Shown here: piece after piece, positions 24,994 through 33,544 of the stretch
Layout: each line of letters opens with the position of its first letter
How positions within the stretch are numbered: position 1 is the first letter of the stretch
Made by a program: the position numbers and the translations under genes
Notes under the pieces: generated by a model
The model's input: only the letters and a program-made list of their open reading frames with translations
The model's database searches: none
Told to the model about the DNA's origin: nothing
Assembly (NCBI GenBank): GCA_944362615.1
Contig: CALVTM010000002.1
Location: forward strand, 186,001-250,000
DNA from: an uncultured Clostridia bacterium
GTDB taxonomy: Bacteria > Bacillota > Clostridia > Christensenellales > Pumilibacteraceae
DNA: 64,000 nt
Reading direction: 5' to 3'

Positions 24994-26085
24994 TCAGGAT
25001 TTTGCAAGATAGTCGCAAATGAAATCGAATATGTTTCCGTCCATTACCGCCTGCACGTTGCTAGTCTCATATCCGGTACGATGATCTTTCACCATCGTAT
25101 AAGGACAGAATACGTAAGAGCGTATCTGACTGCCCCATTCGATCTTTTTAAGTTCGCCTTTGATATCCTGCGCTTTTGCCATTTGCTCCTGCATGCGCAA
25201 TTCCACCAGTTTGCTGATAAGCATACGCATCGCGTATTCCTTATTCTGCGTCTGGCTCCTCTGCGTCTGACAGCTGGTTACTATGCCTGTCGGGATATGC
25301 GTTATGCGTACAGCAGAATCCGTCTTATTTATATGCTGTCCGCCCGCACCGCTCGAACGATAGGTATCTATACGCAAATCCTTATCGTCTATCTTTATGT
25401 CGGTATCGTTCTCTATCTCGGGCATTACGTCGAGACTCGCAAATGAGGTCTGCCGGCGCGCACCTGCATCAAACGGGGATATGCGTACAAGTCTATGTAC
25501 TCCCTTTTCCGCTTTCAGATAACCGTAAGCATTGACTCCGGTCACTTTGAAAGTTACATTCTTGATGCCCGCTTCTTCACCCGCAAGGTAATCGAGTTCC
25601 TCGTATGAATAGCCCATTTTATCGCAGAACATCTGGTACATGCGGTAAAGCATGCTCACCCAGTCCTGCGCTTCAGTGCCGCCCGCTCCCGCGTGCAGAG
25701 TAAGTATGGCATTGCACGAATCGTACTCGCCTCTAAGCAAAGACTGTATATGAAGTTTTTCAAGAGGTTCTTCCAGATCGGTTATCTCTTTACCGACTTC
25801 GGCAAGCGCACTGTCGCCCTCTTCCGCGGCTATATCTATCAGGTCATCAAGATCTGAAAGATCAGCTTTCATCTTTTTAAGCGCAGTCAGTTTGTCGTTA
25901 ACGGCTTTCGCTTCCCTGTTCACCTGTTCGGCATGCTTCAAGTCGGAATAAAGATCGGGATTTTCCTGCTCTTTACGCAACTCGGCATCCCGCACTTCCA
26001 GACCGGGTATATCCGACGCCTTTTCTATGCTTTCAAACTTGCTCTGAAGCTCTTTTACCTTATTTTTGAGATCATCAACCAGCAT
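24994..26085 (-). CDS. prfB: Peptide chain release factor 2
   Basis: 363 residues. RF2 ends translation at UGA and UAA. The codon-recognition tripeptide SPF lies in VRISPFDAG and the catalytic GGQ in SSGAGGQHINKTDSAVR. Domain 1 is the N-terminal coiled coil (about 1-105). Many bacteria encode RF2 with a programmed +1 frameshift near codon 25; here the frame is continuous from ATG, so that autoregulation is absent. The ATG overlaps the secA stop by one base (TAATG), so the two are coupled. Confidence 0.96.
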   Translation of the reverse strand: MLVDDLKNKVKELQSKFESIEKASDIPGLEVRDAELRKEQENPDLYSDLKHAEQVNREAKAVNDKLTALKKMKADLSDLDDLIDIAAEEGDSALAEVGKEITDLEEPLEKLHIQSLLRGEYDSCNAILTLHAGAGGTEAQDWVSMLYRMYQMFCDKMGYSYEELDYLAGEEAGIKNVTFKVTGVNAYGYLKAEKGVHRLVRISPFDAGARRQTSFASLDVMPEIENDTDIKIDDKDLRIDTYRSSGAGGQHINKTDSAVRITHIPTGIVTSCQTQRSQTQNKEYAMRMLISKLVELRMQEQMAKAQDIKGELKKIEWGSQIRSYVFCPYTMVKDHRTGYETSNVQAVMDGNIFDFICDYLAKS

Positions 26086-28916
26086 TATTTATCCTTACCG
26101 CAACATTCCTTATATTTCTTGGGTCTGCCATCCGGCCAGCACGCCCCGCAAGGACAAGGATCGTTACGCGAAGGGATCTTGCCCTTTACTATTGTATCCT
26201 TGGTACGGGTAAACGTCTTACCGTCTTCAGTAGTCGCCTGGACCTCTTCACCTACCTGCTTACGACGATCTACCTTTTCGTTGGGCTTGATCTCGGTTAT
26301 ATGAGTAAAGTTACTTACCAGACGCTCCTGTATACGTCCTATCATGTCGTTGAACATGCCGAAGCCTTCTTTCTTGTATACGGCAACGGGATCCTGCTGT
26401 CCGTATGCGTAAAGCGCGACGTTACGACGCAGCTCATCCATATCGTCTATGTGCGCCGTCCACTGGCTGTCTATGATCCTAAGGAACATATTTCTCTCGT
26501 ATTCGGCAAGGTTAAAGTGGACTTCATCAGCCATTCCCTGGACCTGTTCATAACGCGCAAGCACGTTTTCCTTGAGCTTTTTCGTAAGCTCTTCAACGGT
26601 AAGTGCGCTGAGTATGCTGTCCGAGAAGTACTTCTCACCCTTAGGTACGACCGCAAGCTGCTTCGCTATGCTCTGATTGAGTCCGGTAAGATCCCAGTCT
26701 TTCCAGTCCACTTTGGGATTGGTGTGCTCACTTATGACCTTGCTGCACTGATCTTCCATCATCTTCAAGAGCTGCGCGTGTACGCTTTCGCCGCGAAGCA
26801 CTTTATCTCTCTGCTCGTAAATGATCTTACGCTGAGTATTCATGACGTTATCGTACTCAAGGACATTGAGACGCTTGCTGTAGTTTATACCCTCAAGACG
26901 CTTCTGTGCGCCCTCGATAGCCGATGACAGCATACGGGATACTATAGGCTCGTCACCTTCGCCTGCAATGTACTGAGCAATGCCCTTTATTCTTTCGCCG
27001 CCAAACAGACGTATCATTTCATCATCGACCGAAAGGAAGAATACGCTCGAACCTATGTCGCCCTGACGTCCGGCACGACCACGCAACTGGTTATCTATAC
27101 GACGTGATTCGTGACGTTCCGTGCCGACTATACGCAGTCCGCCGACTTCTTCTACGTCCTTCTTCTCTTTCTCGGTCTGCTTCTTGAATTCCTTGTAAAG
27201 CTTGCCGTAAGTTTCACGCGCCGCAAGGACTTCCTCGCCGCTCGCTTCTCTCTCCGCACTGGGTACGGGGAACTTATCTTCCGGTTGTACGGTCATATGC
27301 GATGATGCTATCTCTATGATTTCATCGGGAATACCGTCTTTTTTCATCTGGCTCTTGGCAAGATATTCCGCATTTCCTCCGAGCAGTATATCCGTTCCTC
27401 GACCAGCCATGTTCGTTGCAATCGTAACCGCGCCGAAACGTCCCGCCTGAGCGACAATATCAGCTTCCTTTTCATGGTTCTTTGCGTTGAGCACGTTATG
27501 AGGTATCTTCTTTTTGCGAAGCAGTTTACTTACTTCCTCACTCTTTGCAACGCTCGTCGTACCTACAAGCACAGGCTGACCTCTCGTCCAGCACTCTTCA
27601 ATCTCGGCTACAATAGCGCGCAGCTTTGCGTCGATGGATGCAAATACCTTATCCGTTTCGTCAATACGACGGCTGGGAAGATTGGGCGGAATAACGACAA
27701 CGTCCAGTCCGTATATACCTTTGAACTCCGTTTCCTCCGTCTTTGCCGTACCGGTCATGCCGGACAGCTTCGTATACATACGGAAATAGTTCTGGAAAGT
27801 GATCGTTGCAAGAGTCATGTTCTCGCTCTGGATCTTGACGTTCTCTTTCGCCTCGATCGCCTGATGAAGTCCGTCGCTGTAACGACGTCCGGGCATCAGA
27901 CGGCCGGTGAACTCGTCGACTATGATGATCTCGCCGTCCTTGACGATATAGTCACGGTCCTTGGTCATGATGTAATTAGCACGGAGCGCGTTGTTGATAT
28001 AATGATTAAGCTCGCTGTTCTCGGCATCCGCAAGATTGCTTATACCGAAATCATTTTCGGCACGGATTATTCCGTTTACGGTGAGCGATATAGCGCGCTT
28101 TTTCTTATCTATTTCATAGTCGCCGTCCGGCTCTTCGTTGGGATCAAGCGGCTGTCCTTCATCGTCTACGTTCGTAGACGCGCGCAGGCGACGCACAAAA
28201 CGCTGACAAGCCTGATACAAAGAACTCGAATCCTGTCCCTTACCGCTTATGATCAAAGGCGTTCTCGCTTCATCGATAAGAATGGAGTCCACCTCGTCCA
28301 CGATACAGAAATTATGCCCGCGCTGCATCTTCTGGTTCTCGTAAACAACCATGTTATCACGCAGGTAATCGAAACCGAATTCGTTGTTTGTTCCGTAAGT
28401 TATATCGCACGCATACGCCTGTCTCTTCTCGTCTCTGCCCTGGTTGGGGTATATAACGCCTACCGTCATACCGAGGAAACGCGGGATCTTTCCCATCCAT
28501 TCGGCGTCTCGACGTGCAAGGTAGTCGTTTACGGTGACTATGTGAACTCCCTTACCGGAAAGTGCATTCAGATATGCAGGAAGAGTTTCGGTGAGCGTCT
28601 TACCTTCACCGGTTTTCATCTCCGCTATACGACCCTGGTGCAATACTATGCCGCCCATGAGCTGTACGTCATAATGACGCAATCCGGTAACGCGCTTGGA
28701 CGCTTCCCTTACAACGGCAAACGCATCGCAAAGAATATCGTCCAGTGTCGCCCCGTCACGAAGTTTGGCTTTGAATACGTCAGTCATGTTACGCAGCTCA
28801 TCGTCCGACATAGCCGCATAGTGCGCTTCAAGAGCGTTTATCTTTTCAACGCTCTTTTTCAGTTTGTTGATGTGTCGGCGGTTATCTCCGTCGAGTATCC
28901 ATTTTAAAAGTCCCAT
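26085..28916 (-). CDS. secA: Preprotein translocase ATPase SecA
   Basis: About 943 residues. SecA drives secretory proteins through SecYEG. Motifs: MKTGEGKTL (Walker A, near 100), VDEVDSILIDEAR (Walker B), MAGRGTDI, GRAGRQGD. The C-terminal zinc motif is unusual: CPCGACWPDGRPKKYKECC, spacing CxC-x14-CC instead of the usual CxC-x8-CC/H, with an extra cysteine. I prefer the ATG at 28916 (GGGAGAAG in front) over the one at 28928. It precedes prfB as in many Bacillota, and follows pheA by 45 bases without a terminator. Confidence 0.96.
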   Translation of the reverse strand: MGLLKWILDGDNRRHINKLKKSVEKINALEAHYAAMSDDELRNMTDVFKAKLRDGATLDDILCDAFAVVREASKRVTGLRHYDVQLMGGIVLHQGRIAEMKTGEGKTLTETLPAYLNALSGKGVHIVTVNDYLARRDAEWMGKIPRFLGMTVGVIYPNQGRDEKRQAYACDITYGTNNEFGFDYLRDNMVVYENQKMQRGHNFCIVDEVDSILIDEARTPLIISGKGQDSSSLYQACQRFVRRLRASTNVDDEGQPLDPNEEPDGDYEIDKKKRAISLTVNGIIRAENDFGISNLADAENSELNHYINNALRANYIMTKDRDYIVKDGEIIIVDEFTGRLMPGRRYSDGLHQAIEAKENVKIQSENMTLATITFQNYFRMYTKLSGMTGTAKTEETEFKGIYGLDVVVIPPNLPSRRIDETDKVFASIDAKLRAIVAEIEECWTRGQPVLVGTTSVAKSEEVSKLLRKKKIPHNVLNAKNHEKEADIVAQAGRFGAVTIATNMAGRGTDILLGGNAEYLAKSQMKKDGIPDEIIEIASSHMTVQPEDKFPVPSAEREASGEEVLAARETYGKLYKEFKKQTEKEKKDVEEVGGLRIVGTERHESRRIDNQLRGRAGRQGDIGSSVFFLSVDDEMIRLFGGERIKGIAQYIAGEGDEPIVSRMLSSAIEGAQKRLEGINYSKRLNVLEYDNVMNTQRKIIYEQRDKVLRGESVHAQLLKMMEDQCSKVISEHTNPKVDWKDWDLTGLNQSIAKQLAVVPKGEKYFSDSILSALTVEELTKKLKENVLARYEQVQGMADEVHFNLAEYERNMFLRIIDSQWTAHIDDMDELRRNVALYAYGQQDPVAVYKKEGFGMFNDMIGRIQERLVSNFTHITEIKPNEKVDRRKQVGEEVQATTEDGKTFTRTKDTIVKGKIPSRNDPCPCGACWPDGRPKKYKECCGKDK

Positions 28917-28961
28917 TTCTTCTCCCATTCCGCATGATCTGCGGTTCGGTTTATATGTTTT

Positions 28962-29756
28962 TTATATACAAGAGTATTTTCCCAGAAATTTCAGCTCAGT
29001 CGCTCTTGATGCAAGTTCTCTGAGCAACGCATCGGGCGACTGCCCTGCGCATTCAAAATCTACGAAAAATACATACCTTCCGAGTTCGGATTTATGCGGA
29101 CGTGACTCTATCTTGGTCATGTTCAGTCCGTGCTCGCCAAACAGTGAAAGAGCTTCGGTGAGCGCACCCGGCTTGTTGGGCGTCTCAAAAACCACACTGC
29201 ATTTATCGCCGCCGTCCGCCGGCTCTTTGCCAAGAAGGACGAAACGCGTGGAGTTGTTCTTGACGTCCTCTACCTCGTTCTCGATTATATGCTGTCCCTC
29301 GGACGGCGTACGGGCAATGGCCGCTTTAGACGGATCGCGCGCAAGCGAAAGCGCTTCCGCCGTACTTGATACTGCTATTACCTCAACATCGGGAAATTCC
29401 GCTCTTATATATCCGTCACACTGTGCCAGCGCCTGCGGATGCGAATATATTGTCCGTATGCTGTTTTTATCCGCACCTGCTACGCCAATAAGATGCTGAG
29501 GCACGTGAATGACCGTTTCTTTACGTATAAACAGCGGGTATGCACGCAGTGCATCCAGCGTGTCCGTCACGCTTCCCCCGCATGAGTTTTCTATCGGAGC
29601 TACGGCATAGTCACACTCTCCGCCGAGCGCCGCATTTATTGACTGGAATATTGTGTGATAACCGACCAGTTCATCGGTTTTGGCGGCAAACTTCAGCGCC
29701 GCCGCGTATGTGTGGGTATATCTGTCTCCAAGATATGCCAGCCTTTCAGTTCTCAT
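28962..29756 (-). CDS. pheA: Prephenate dehydratase with ACT domain
   Basis: 264 residues. The enzyme converts prephenate to phenylpyruvate in phenylalanine synthesis. The catalytic domain opens AYLGDRYTHTYAAA and holds APIENSCGGSV, where the family has PIENSxxGxV, and NNSTRFVLLGK with the catalytic TRF; the ACT domain (about 185-262) starts KCSVVFETPNKPGALTEAL and carries ESRP, the phenylalanine-binding motif for feedback inhibition. I chose the ATG at 29756, seven bases after GGAG; it overlaps the rho-like stop by 11 bases. No other aromatic pathway genes are near. Confidence 0.93.
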   Translation of the reverse strand: MRTERLAYLGDRYTHTYAAALKFAAKTDELVGYHTIFQSINAALGGECDYAVAPIENSCGGSVTDTLDALRAYPLFIRKETVIHVPQHLIGVAGADKNSIRTIYSHPQALAQCDGYIRAEFPDVEVIAVSSTAEALSLARDPSKAAIARTPSEGQHIIENEVEDVKNNSTRFVLLGKEPADGGDKCSVVFETPNKPGALTEALSLFGEHGLNMTKIESRPHKSELGRYVFFVDFECAGQSPDALLRELASRATELKFLGKYSCI

Positions 29757-30873
29757 TGACATACTCCGTAAATTTTCCGAGAAGCTCATCCGGCGTCGCT
29801 TTTCCTATGCGCGCAAGCGCACGATATGCCGAACGGGCTCTGTCCGGTCCGCACATATACGATGCAAGCGTGTTTCCCGTTTCTTCACCGTTTATCATAC
29901 ATCCGTCAAACGATATGCGCGCATCCGTCTCATATGCTCCGGACGTAAATACCATGACCGTAACGGAAGCGTTTCTGTATGCCTTCGCCATGGCTATGAA
30001 CGGCCTGGCATCGCATTCATCCGAGTCTATTACGACCACAGAGTTTTCACCGCGTTCCGCCGTGCGCTTTATCATTTCACGCATAAAAGCAAACATGCTC
30101 TCATTTCCGCTTATTATCGTTGTTTCCGGATTATAAGCCGTCGCAAGCGCCGATTTGCTCTCTTTATCGAATATACCGTAGACTATGCCGTCAAAGCCTG
30201 CGCACAAGCCCTTGAACACCGCTGCGGCTGCCTTCGCAAAATATCCCGAGTTGCTTTCGCTCCGTCCGGATATCACAAGACTTTCACCCATGCCCAGGTT
30301 GAGTACCCGGTCTATTATCGCCACCATAGAATGATTGCCGTGTATGTCCAGTTTATGCGATATTTTATCGACGGACAGTTCCGGATAATCCACTCTGACT
30401 GCCGACCGTATCATGGCGTCGCCGTCAACATACCTTACCGTTTTAAGTACGCGTACCTTGTTGTAAAACAACACCGCAACGTTACCGGTTATCCTGTCTC
30501 CGTTGCGTATACCACACTTGTCGACAAGTGATCTGCTAACATATATATCCGCTTCCGGCAGTATCTCAAAAGGATCCCGCCTGAGTACGCCGTCACCTTC
30601 CGCGAACGCACAGAAATACCCGGACACCATCTGATAGGTCCGGTGCTTACCACGAAGTCCTGCTTCAAGAGTATCTCTCTCATCCGGGGTAAAGTCGTAT
30701 ATGCTATGCTTTTCCCTCGTTATTCCGAGTTCCAGTTCGCGACGCCTGACCGCTTCATCCAGCTGCTCTTTGTTCATCCTCGTCGGCGATTTGACACCTA
30801 TGGACTTCGCATATGCGCGCTCGGCTCTTATATTTGAACCGGGGCCGCTTTTGTCCGTCTTAACTTTAGGCAC
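29746..30873 (-). CDS. Rho-like protein with degenerate ATPase site
   Basis: 375 residues with the layout of termination factor Rho. Residues ~20-50 look like a Rho_N helix bundle (AKSIGVKSPTRMNKEQLDEAV). Residues 80-130 look like the RNA-binding cold-shock fold (SGYFCAFAEGDGVLRR, then DIYVSRSLVDKCGIRNGDRITG). After that, IIDRVLNLGMGESLVISG aligns with the Rho stretch before Walker A, but the GKT loop is SESNSG, so ATP binding should be lost. VVVIDSDE resembles Walker B. The Q and R loops of Rho (SGRTLSGG type) are missing. GTG start, leaderless with a consensus promoter. pheA overlaps its end. Function unknown; possibly an RNA-binding protein or modulator of true Rho. Confidence 0.6.
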   Translation of the reverse strand: MPKVKTDKSGPGSNIRAERAYAKSIGVKSPTRMNKEQLDEAVRRRELELGITREKHSIYDFTPDERDTLEAGLRGKHRTYQMVSGYFCAFAEGDGVLRRDPFEILPEADIYVSRSLVDKCGIRNGDRITGNVAVLFYNKVRVLKTVRYVDGDAMIRSAVRVDYPELSVDKISHKLDIHGNHSMVAIIDRVLNLGMGESLVISGRSESNSGYFAKAAAAVFKGLCAGFDGIVYGIFDKESKSALATAYNPETTIISGNESMFAFMREMIKRTAERGENSVVVIDSDECDARPFIAMAKAYRNASVTVMVFTSGAYETDARISFDGCMINGEETGNTLASYMCGPDRARSAYRALARIGKATPDELLGKFTEYVNEN

Positions 30874-30879
30874 AAACGG

Positions 30880-30909
30880 ATTATATCACAAACGCTCACG
30901 TCATGTCAA
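30880..30909 (-). promoter_or_regulatory. Consensus promoter with +1 on the GTG of the rho-like gene
   Basis: TTGACA (30904-30909), 18-bp spacer, TATAAT (30880-30885) on the minus strand; six bases then the GTG at 30873. No Shine-Dalgarno sequence. Confidence 0.8.
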
Positions 30910-30945
30910 TGCGTTTAACGCCTTAAAACCCAATAATATTAAAAT

Positions 30946-30978
30946 GAGCGGGCGCGACCATTTTCTGATCGAGCCCGC
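30946..30978 (-). terminator. Terminator after dtd
   Basis: AGCGGGC / GCCCGCT stem with a partly paired loop, followed on the minus strand by CATTTTAAT; ends tatD-dtd before the rho-like promoter. Confidence 0.6.
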
Positions 30979-30994
30979 TTATGCAGCATTTTAA

Positions 30995-31432
30995 TCATAT
31001 ATCGAGTATGATAGTGACCGGTCCGTCGCAAACCTGATCTATACACATATCCGCGCCGAATATCCCTCTGCCTACCTTTATTCCCGCAGCTTCCGTAAGT
31101 TCGCATACACGGTCGTAAAGAGCTTTCGCACGCTCGGGTAATTCCGCTTCGGTAAATGACGGACGATTGCCCTTTCTTGCGTCTCCGTATAGCGTGAACT
31201 GTGACACCAGCATCGCCTCACCGTTTATGTCCGAAAGGGACAGATTCATCTTCCCCGCGTCGTCCGAAAATATACGGAGCGACGTTATCTTACGCGCCGC
31301 GACTTCACACGCCTTTTCCTCGTCGCCCTTGCCTACTCCTATATACGCTATGAGTCCTTTGCCCGTGCGGCTGACTGATCTGCCGTCCACGCTAAGCACC
31401 GCACTGATGACACGCTGTATTACCAGTCTCAT
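30995..31432 (-). CDS. dtd: D-aminoacyl-tRNA deacylase
   Basis: 145 residues. Dtd hydrolyses D-amino acids (and glycine mischarged on tRNA-Ala) from tRNA. Signatures are RLVIQRVISAVLSVDG at the start, the catalytic SQFTLYGDARKGNRPSF near residue 77 and DGPVTIILD at the C terminus, where the family has NxGPVT; here the residue before GPVT is D. It overlaps tatD by four bases (ATGA), hence the same operon. Confidence 0.94.
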   Translation of the reverse strand: MRLVIQRVISAVLSVDGRSVSRTGKGLIAYIGVGKGDEEKACEVAARKITSLRIFSDDAGKMNLSLSDINGEAMLVSQFTLYGDARKGNRPSFTEAELPERAKALYDRVCELTEAAGIKVGRGIFGADMCIDQVCDGPVTIILDI

Positions 31433-32184
31433 TTTATTCCGTAAAACCTCCTTGCGTTCTCCGATGTGATATGCTCCATTTTTTCCGGATCGGTCTGACG
31501 CTCTTCCGCAAGCTTGTCTATCACATAGCGCACGAATGCGGGATAATTCCGTTCGCCGCGGTGCGGAACGGGTGTAAGATACGGCGAATCGGTTTCCGCA
31601 AGCAGCAGTTCGTCCGGTACAGCGCGTATCGCGTCTCCGCGCTTCGCGTTCCTGAACGTTACAGGCCCTGCGAACGAAACGTAAAAACCCATTTTCACGT
31701 ATTCGCGCGCAAGCTCTGCGGATGATGAAAAACAGTGCATAACCAACCCTTTCGGCAAGCGTCTGTACCAGCTTTTGAGTATGGGAAACATGTCCCCGTC
31801 ACAATCACGGGAGTGTATGACAACGGGTACGTTATAAGAGCACGCCGCATCCAGCTGCATTTCAAAGACGCGCTTCTGCACGTCGCGCGGCACATCGTCC
31901 CAATGATAGTCCAGTCCTATCTCGCCCAACGCTACTACTTTGGGCAGACTGAGCAGCGGGAGCACTTTATCCATGTCGTTTTCGCTTTTTATCTCGCTCG
32001 GATGAATGCCTGCCGTTGCGTATACTCCGTCATACTTCGCCGCAAGACGTGCGCACTCAGCGCTCGTTTCGGCATCGTAACCGACCGTTACGAGAGCCTC
32101 AAGTCCGTCTTTCGCCATACTTTTGATTATCTGTTCACCGCCGCAATAAAACGGGTCGGTCAAATGACAATGAGAGTCGATCAT
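31429..32184 (-). CDS. tatD: TatD family metal-dependent deoxyribonuclease
   Basis: 251 residues of the amidohydrolase fold. Metal ligands are visible: IDSHCHLTD at the N terminus, GEIGLDYHW near 92, VIHSRDCDGD near 126, MHCFSSSAELA near 153 and LAETDSPYLTPVPHRG near 200. TatD enzymes act as Mg-dependent 3'-5' DNases in repair and DNA turnover. The Shine-Dalgarno site is weak (CGGAAT). It precedes and overlaps dtd. Confidence 0.92.
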   Translation of the reverse strand: MIDSHCHLTDPFYCGGEQIIKSMAKDGLEALVTVGYDAETSAECARLAAKYDGVYATAGIHPSEIKSENDMDKVLPLLSLPKVVALGEIGLDYHWDDVPRDVQKRVFEMQLDAACSYNVPVVIHSRDCDGDMFPILKSWYRRLPKGLVMHCFSSSAELAREYVKMGFYVSFAGPVTFRNAKRGDAIRAVPDELLLAETDSPYLTPVPHRGERNYPAFVRYVIDKLAEERQTDPEKMEHITSENARRFYGIK

Positions 32185-32285
32185 ATCTATTCCGTTATTC
32201 CGATATTTTTACGCCCGCTGTTTTACGCAACAGGGCATACAAATTCGGGACGGGATAATCCCGCCCCGAATGAATGCTCAGCCGA

Positions 32286-32828
32286 TCAATAGTTTTCCGG
32301 CTTGAGCTGGAAGTATGACTGAGGATGATTGCACGTCGGGCATACCTCGGGAGCTTTCTTTCCGATCACGATATGGCCGCAGTTAATGCACTGCCATACG
32401 GCATCTCCGTCACGGGAGAATACTATCGAATCCTCAATATTGGAAAGAAGTTTACGATAACGCTCTTCATGCGCTTTCTCTATCTTGCCGACAAGCTCGA
32501 ACTTGGCAGCTATCTCTATAAAACCTTCCTCACGCGCTTCTTTTGCAAAACGATCATACATATCCGTCCATTCGTAGTTCTCGCCTGCAGCAGCGTCCGC
32601 AAGGTTTACGGTAGTCGTAGGAACAGCTCCGCCGTGAAGATATTTAAACCACAGCTTTGCATGTTCTTTCTCGTTACGCGATGTTTCCGAGAAAATCTCA
32701 GACATCTGGACATAACCGTCCTTTTTTGCCTGAGAAGCGTAGTAATCATACTTGGTATGCGCCTGACTCTCTCCGGCAAATGCCTCCATCAGGTTTTTCT
32801 CCGTTTTACTGCCCTTAAGTTCTTTCAT
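32286..32828 (-). CDS. rbr: Rubrerythrin
   Basis: 180 residues. The N-terminal ferritin-like domain carries the diiron ligands ([19 protein letters not shown] with E and [15 protein letters not shown], and the second pair near 95 and 128-131, IEKAHEERY); the C-terminal rubredoxin domain has [20 protein letters not shown]. It reduces hydrogen peroxide to water in anaerobes. It follows perR by 33 bases with no promoter between, so it is in the PerR operon and should be induced by peroxide. Confidence 0.95.
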   Translation of the reverse strand: MKELKGSKTEKNLMEAFAGESQAHTKYDYYASQAKKDGYVQMSEIFSETSRNEKEHAKLWFKYLHGGAVPTTTVNLADAAAGENYEWTDMYDRFAKEAREEGFIEIAAKFELVGKIEKAHEERYRKLLSNIEDSIVFSRDGDAVWQCINCGHIVIGKKAPEVCPTCNHPQSYFQLKPENY

Positions 32829-32861
32829 GATACTCTCCTTTTATTTTTCCGCGTTAAGCGA

Positions 32862-33260
32862 TTATATCTTATTTTGCTCAGCCTTTTTCGCACATTCTGA
32901 GCATATTCCGGAGAATGTAAGCGTTACATTCTCTATTTCAAATCCACTGTTGTTTACATATAGCCCGTCAAATGCGCGATCGCCTTTTTCTATGTCCGCA
33001 ACTTTTCCGCATACTCTGCACTTTATATGATAATGACCGTCGGTTCGTGAATCATATCTTCCGACATCACGCGGAATATCCACGCCGAGCACTTTCCCTT
33101 CCGCCGCTTCGTCTTTAAGTATACGGTATACCGTTGCTTTACTGACTGTCGGGTATCTGGAATGTACTTCCTCGTATACCCTTTCCGCGCACGGGTGCTC
33201 GCCCTCCAGCGACAACAGCACATCCATTATCTGTTTGCGTTGTATCGTATTTCTTTGCAT
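32862..33260 (-). CDS. perR: PerR-type Fur family peroxide regulator
   Basis: 132 residues from the ATG at 33260, seven bases after an AAGGT-containing Shine-Dalgarno site; a longer frame starting at a TTG at 33284 has none. It has the winged-helix half (YPTVSKATVYRILKDEAAEGK) and the metal half with HYHIKCRVCGK, and a structural zinc site made of CRVC and CSEC. Assignment to PerR rather than Fur rests on its operon with rubrerythrin and the Per box in front. It represses its own operon until its Fe(II) is oxidised by peroxide. Confidence 0.85.
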   Translation of the reverse strand: MQRNTIQRKQIMDVLLSLEGEHPCAERVYEEVHSRYPTVSKATVYRILKDEAAEGKVLGVDIPRDVGRYDSRTDGHYHIKCRVCGKVADIEKGDRAFDGLYVNNSGFEIENVTLTFSGICSECAKKAEQNKI

Positions 33261-33294
33261 CTTTTTACCTTCTGCCCCTATCAATTTTAACGCT

Positions 33295-33313
33295 ATTGAT
33301 AATCGTTATCAAT
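33295..33313 (-). promoter_or_regulatory. Per/Fur box
   Basis: ATTGATAATCGTTATCAAT is a perfect 19-bp palindrome around a central C or G, the 7-1-7 motif TGATAATnGTTATCA. It starts directly after the -10 box of the perR promoter, so bound PerR would block transcription. Confidence 0.9.
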
Positions 33314-33342
33314 ATTATAGCTTGTCTTATTCGTTTTGTCAA
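33314..33342 (-). promoter_or_regulatory. Promoter of the perR-rbr operon
   Basis: Perfect consensus TTGACA (33337-33342), 17-bp spacer, TATAAT (33314-33319) on the minus strand, abutting the Per box. Confidence 0.9.
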
Positions 33343-33396
33343 GATGTTTTAAAAAATTTGATTATAAAAAATTTTACATTAAATGTAAGAGAAAAG

Positions 33397-33426
33397 TCCG
33401 CCCGTAAACTTATGGATACGGGCGGA
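33397..33426 (-). terminator. Terminator after the M29 aminopeptidase gene
   Basis: TCCGCCCGTA / TACGGGCGGA, a perfect 10-bp stem, followed by a CTTTTC run on the minus strand; about 120 bases after the stop codon at 33545. Confidence 0.7.
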
Positions 33427-33544
33427 TCTTCAAACCGCTAAAGTAAGCCCGGGAAATAATGCCGGAAAAGGAAAATTATAAATTCCAGTTACCTGCTTTA
33501 CTCCTGATGCTTTTAAAGACAGCGCAAAATTCTTGTCTGCTGTG

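Noticed and set aside
24994..26085. Programmed +1 frameshift in prfB
   Set aside because: The frame is continuous from the ATG and no in-frame UGA with a slippery CUU occurs near codon 25.
27474..28907. Long frame of 477 codons on the plus strand opposite secA
   Set aside because: Antisense shadow of a highly conserved gene with strong codon bias; no Shine-Dalgarno, no known domain.
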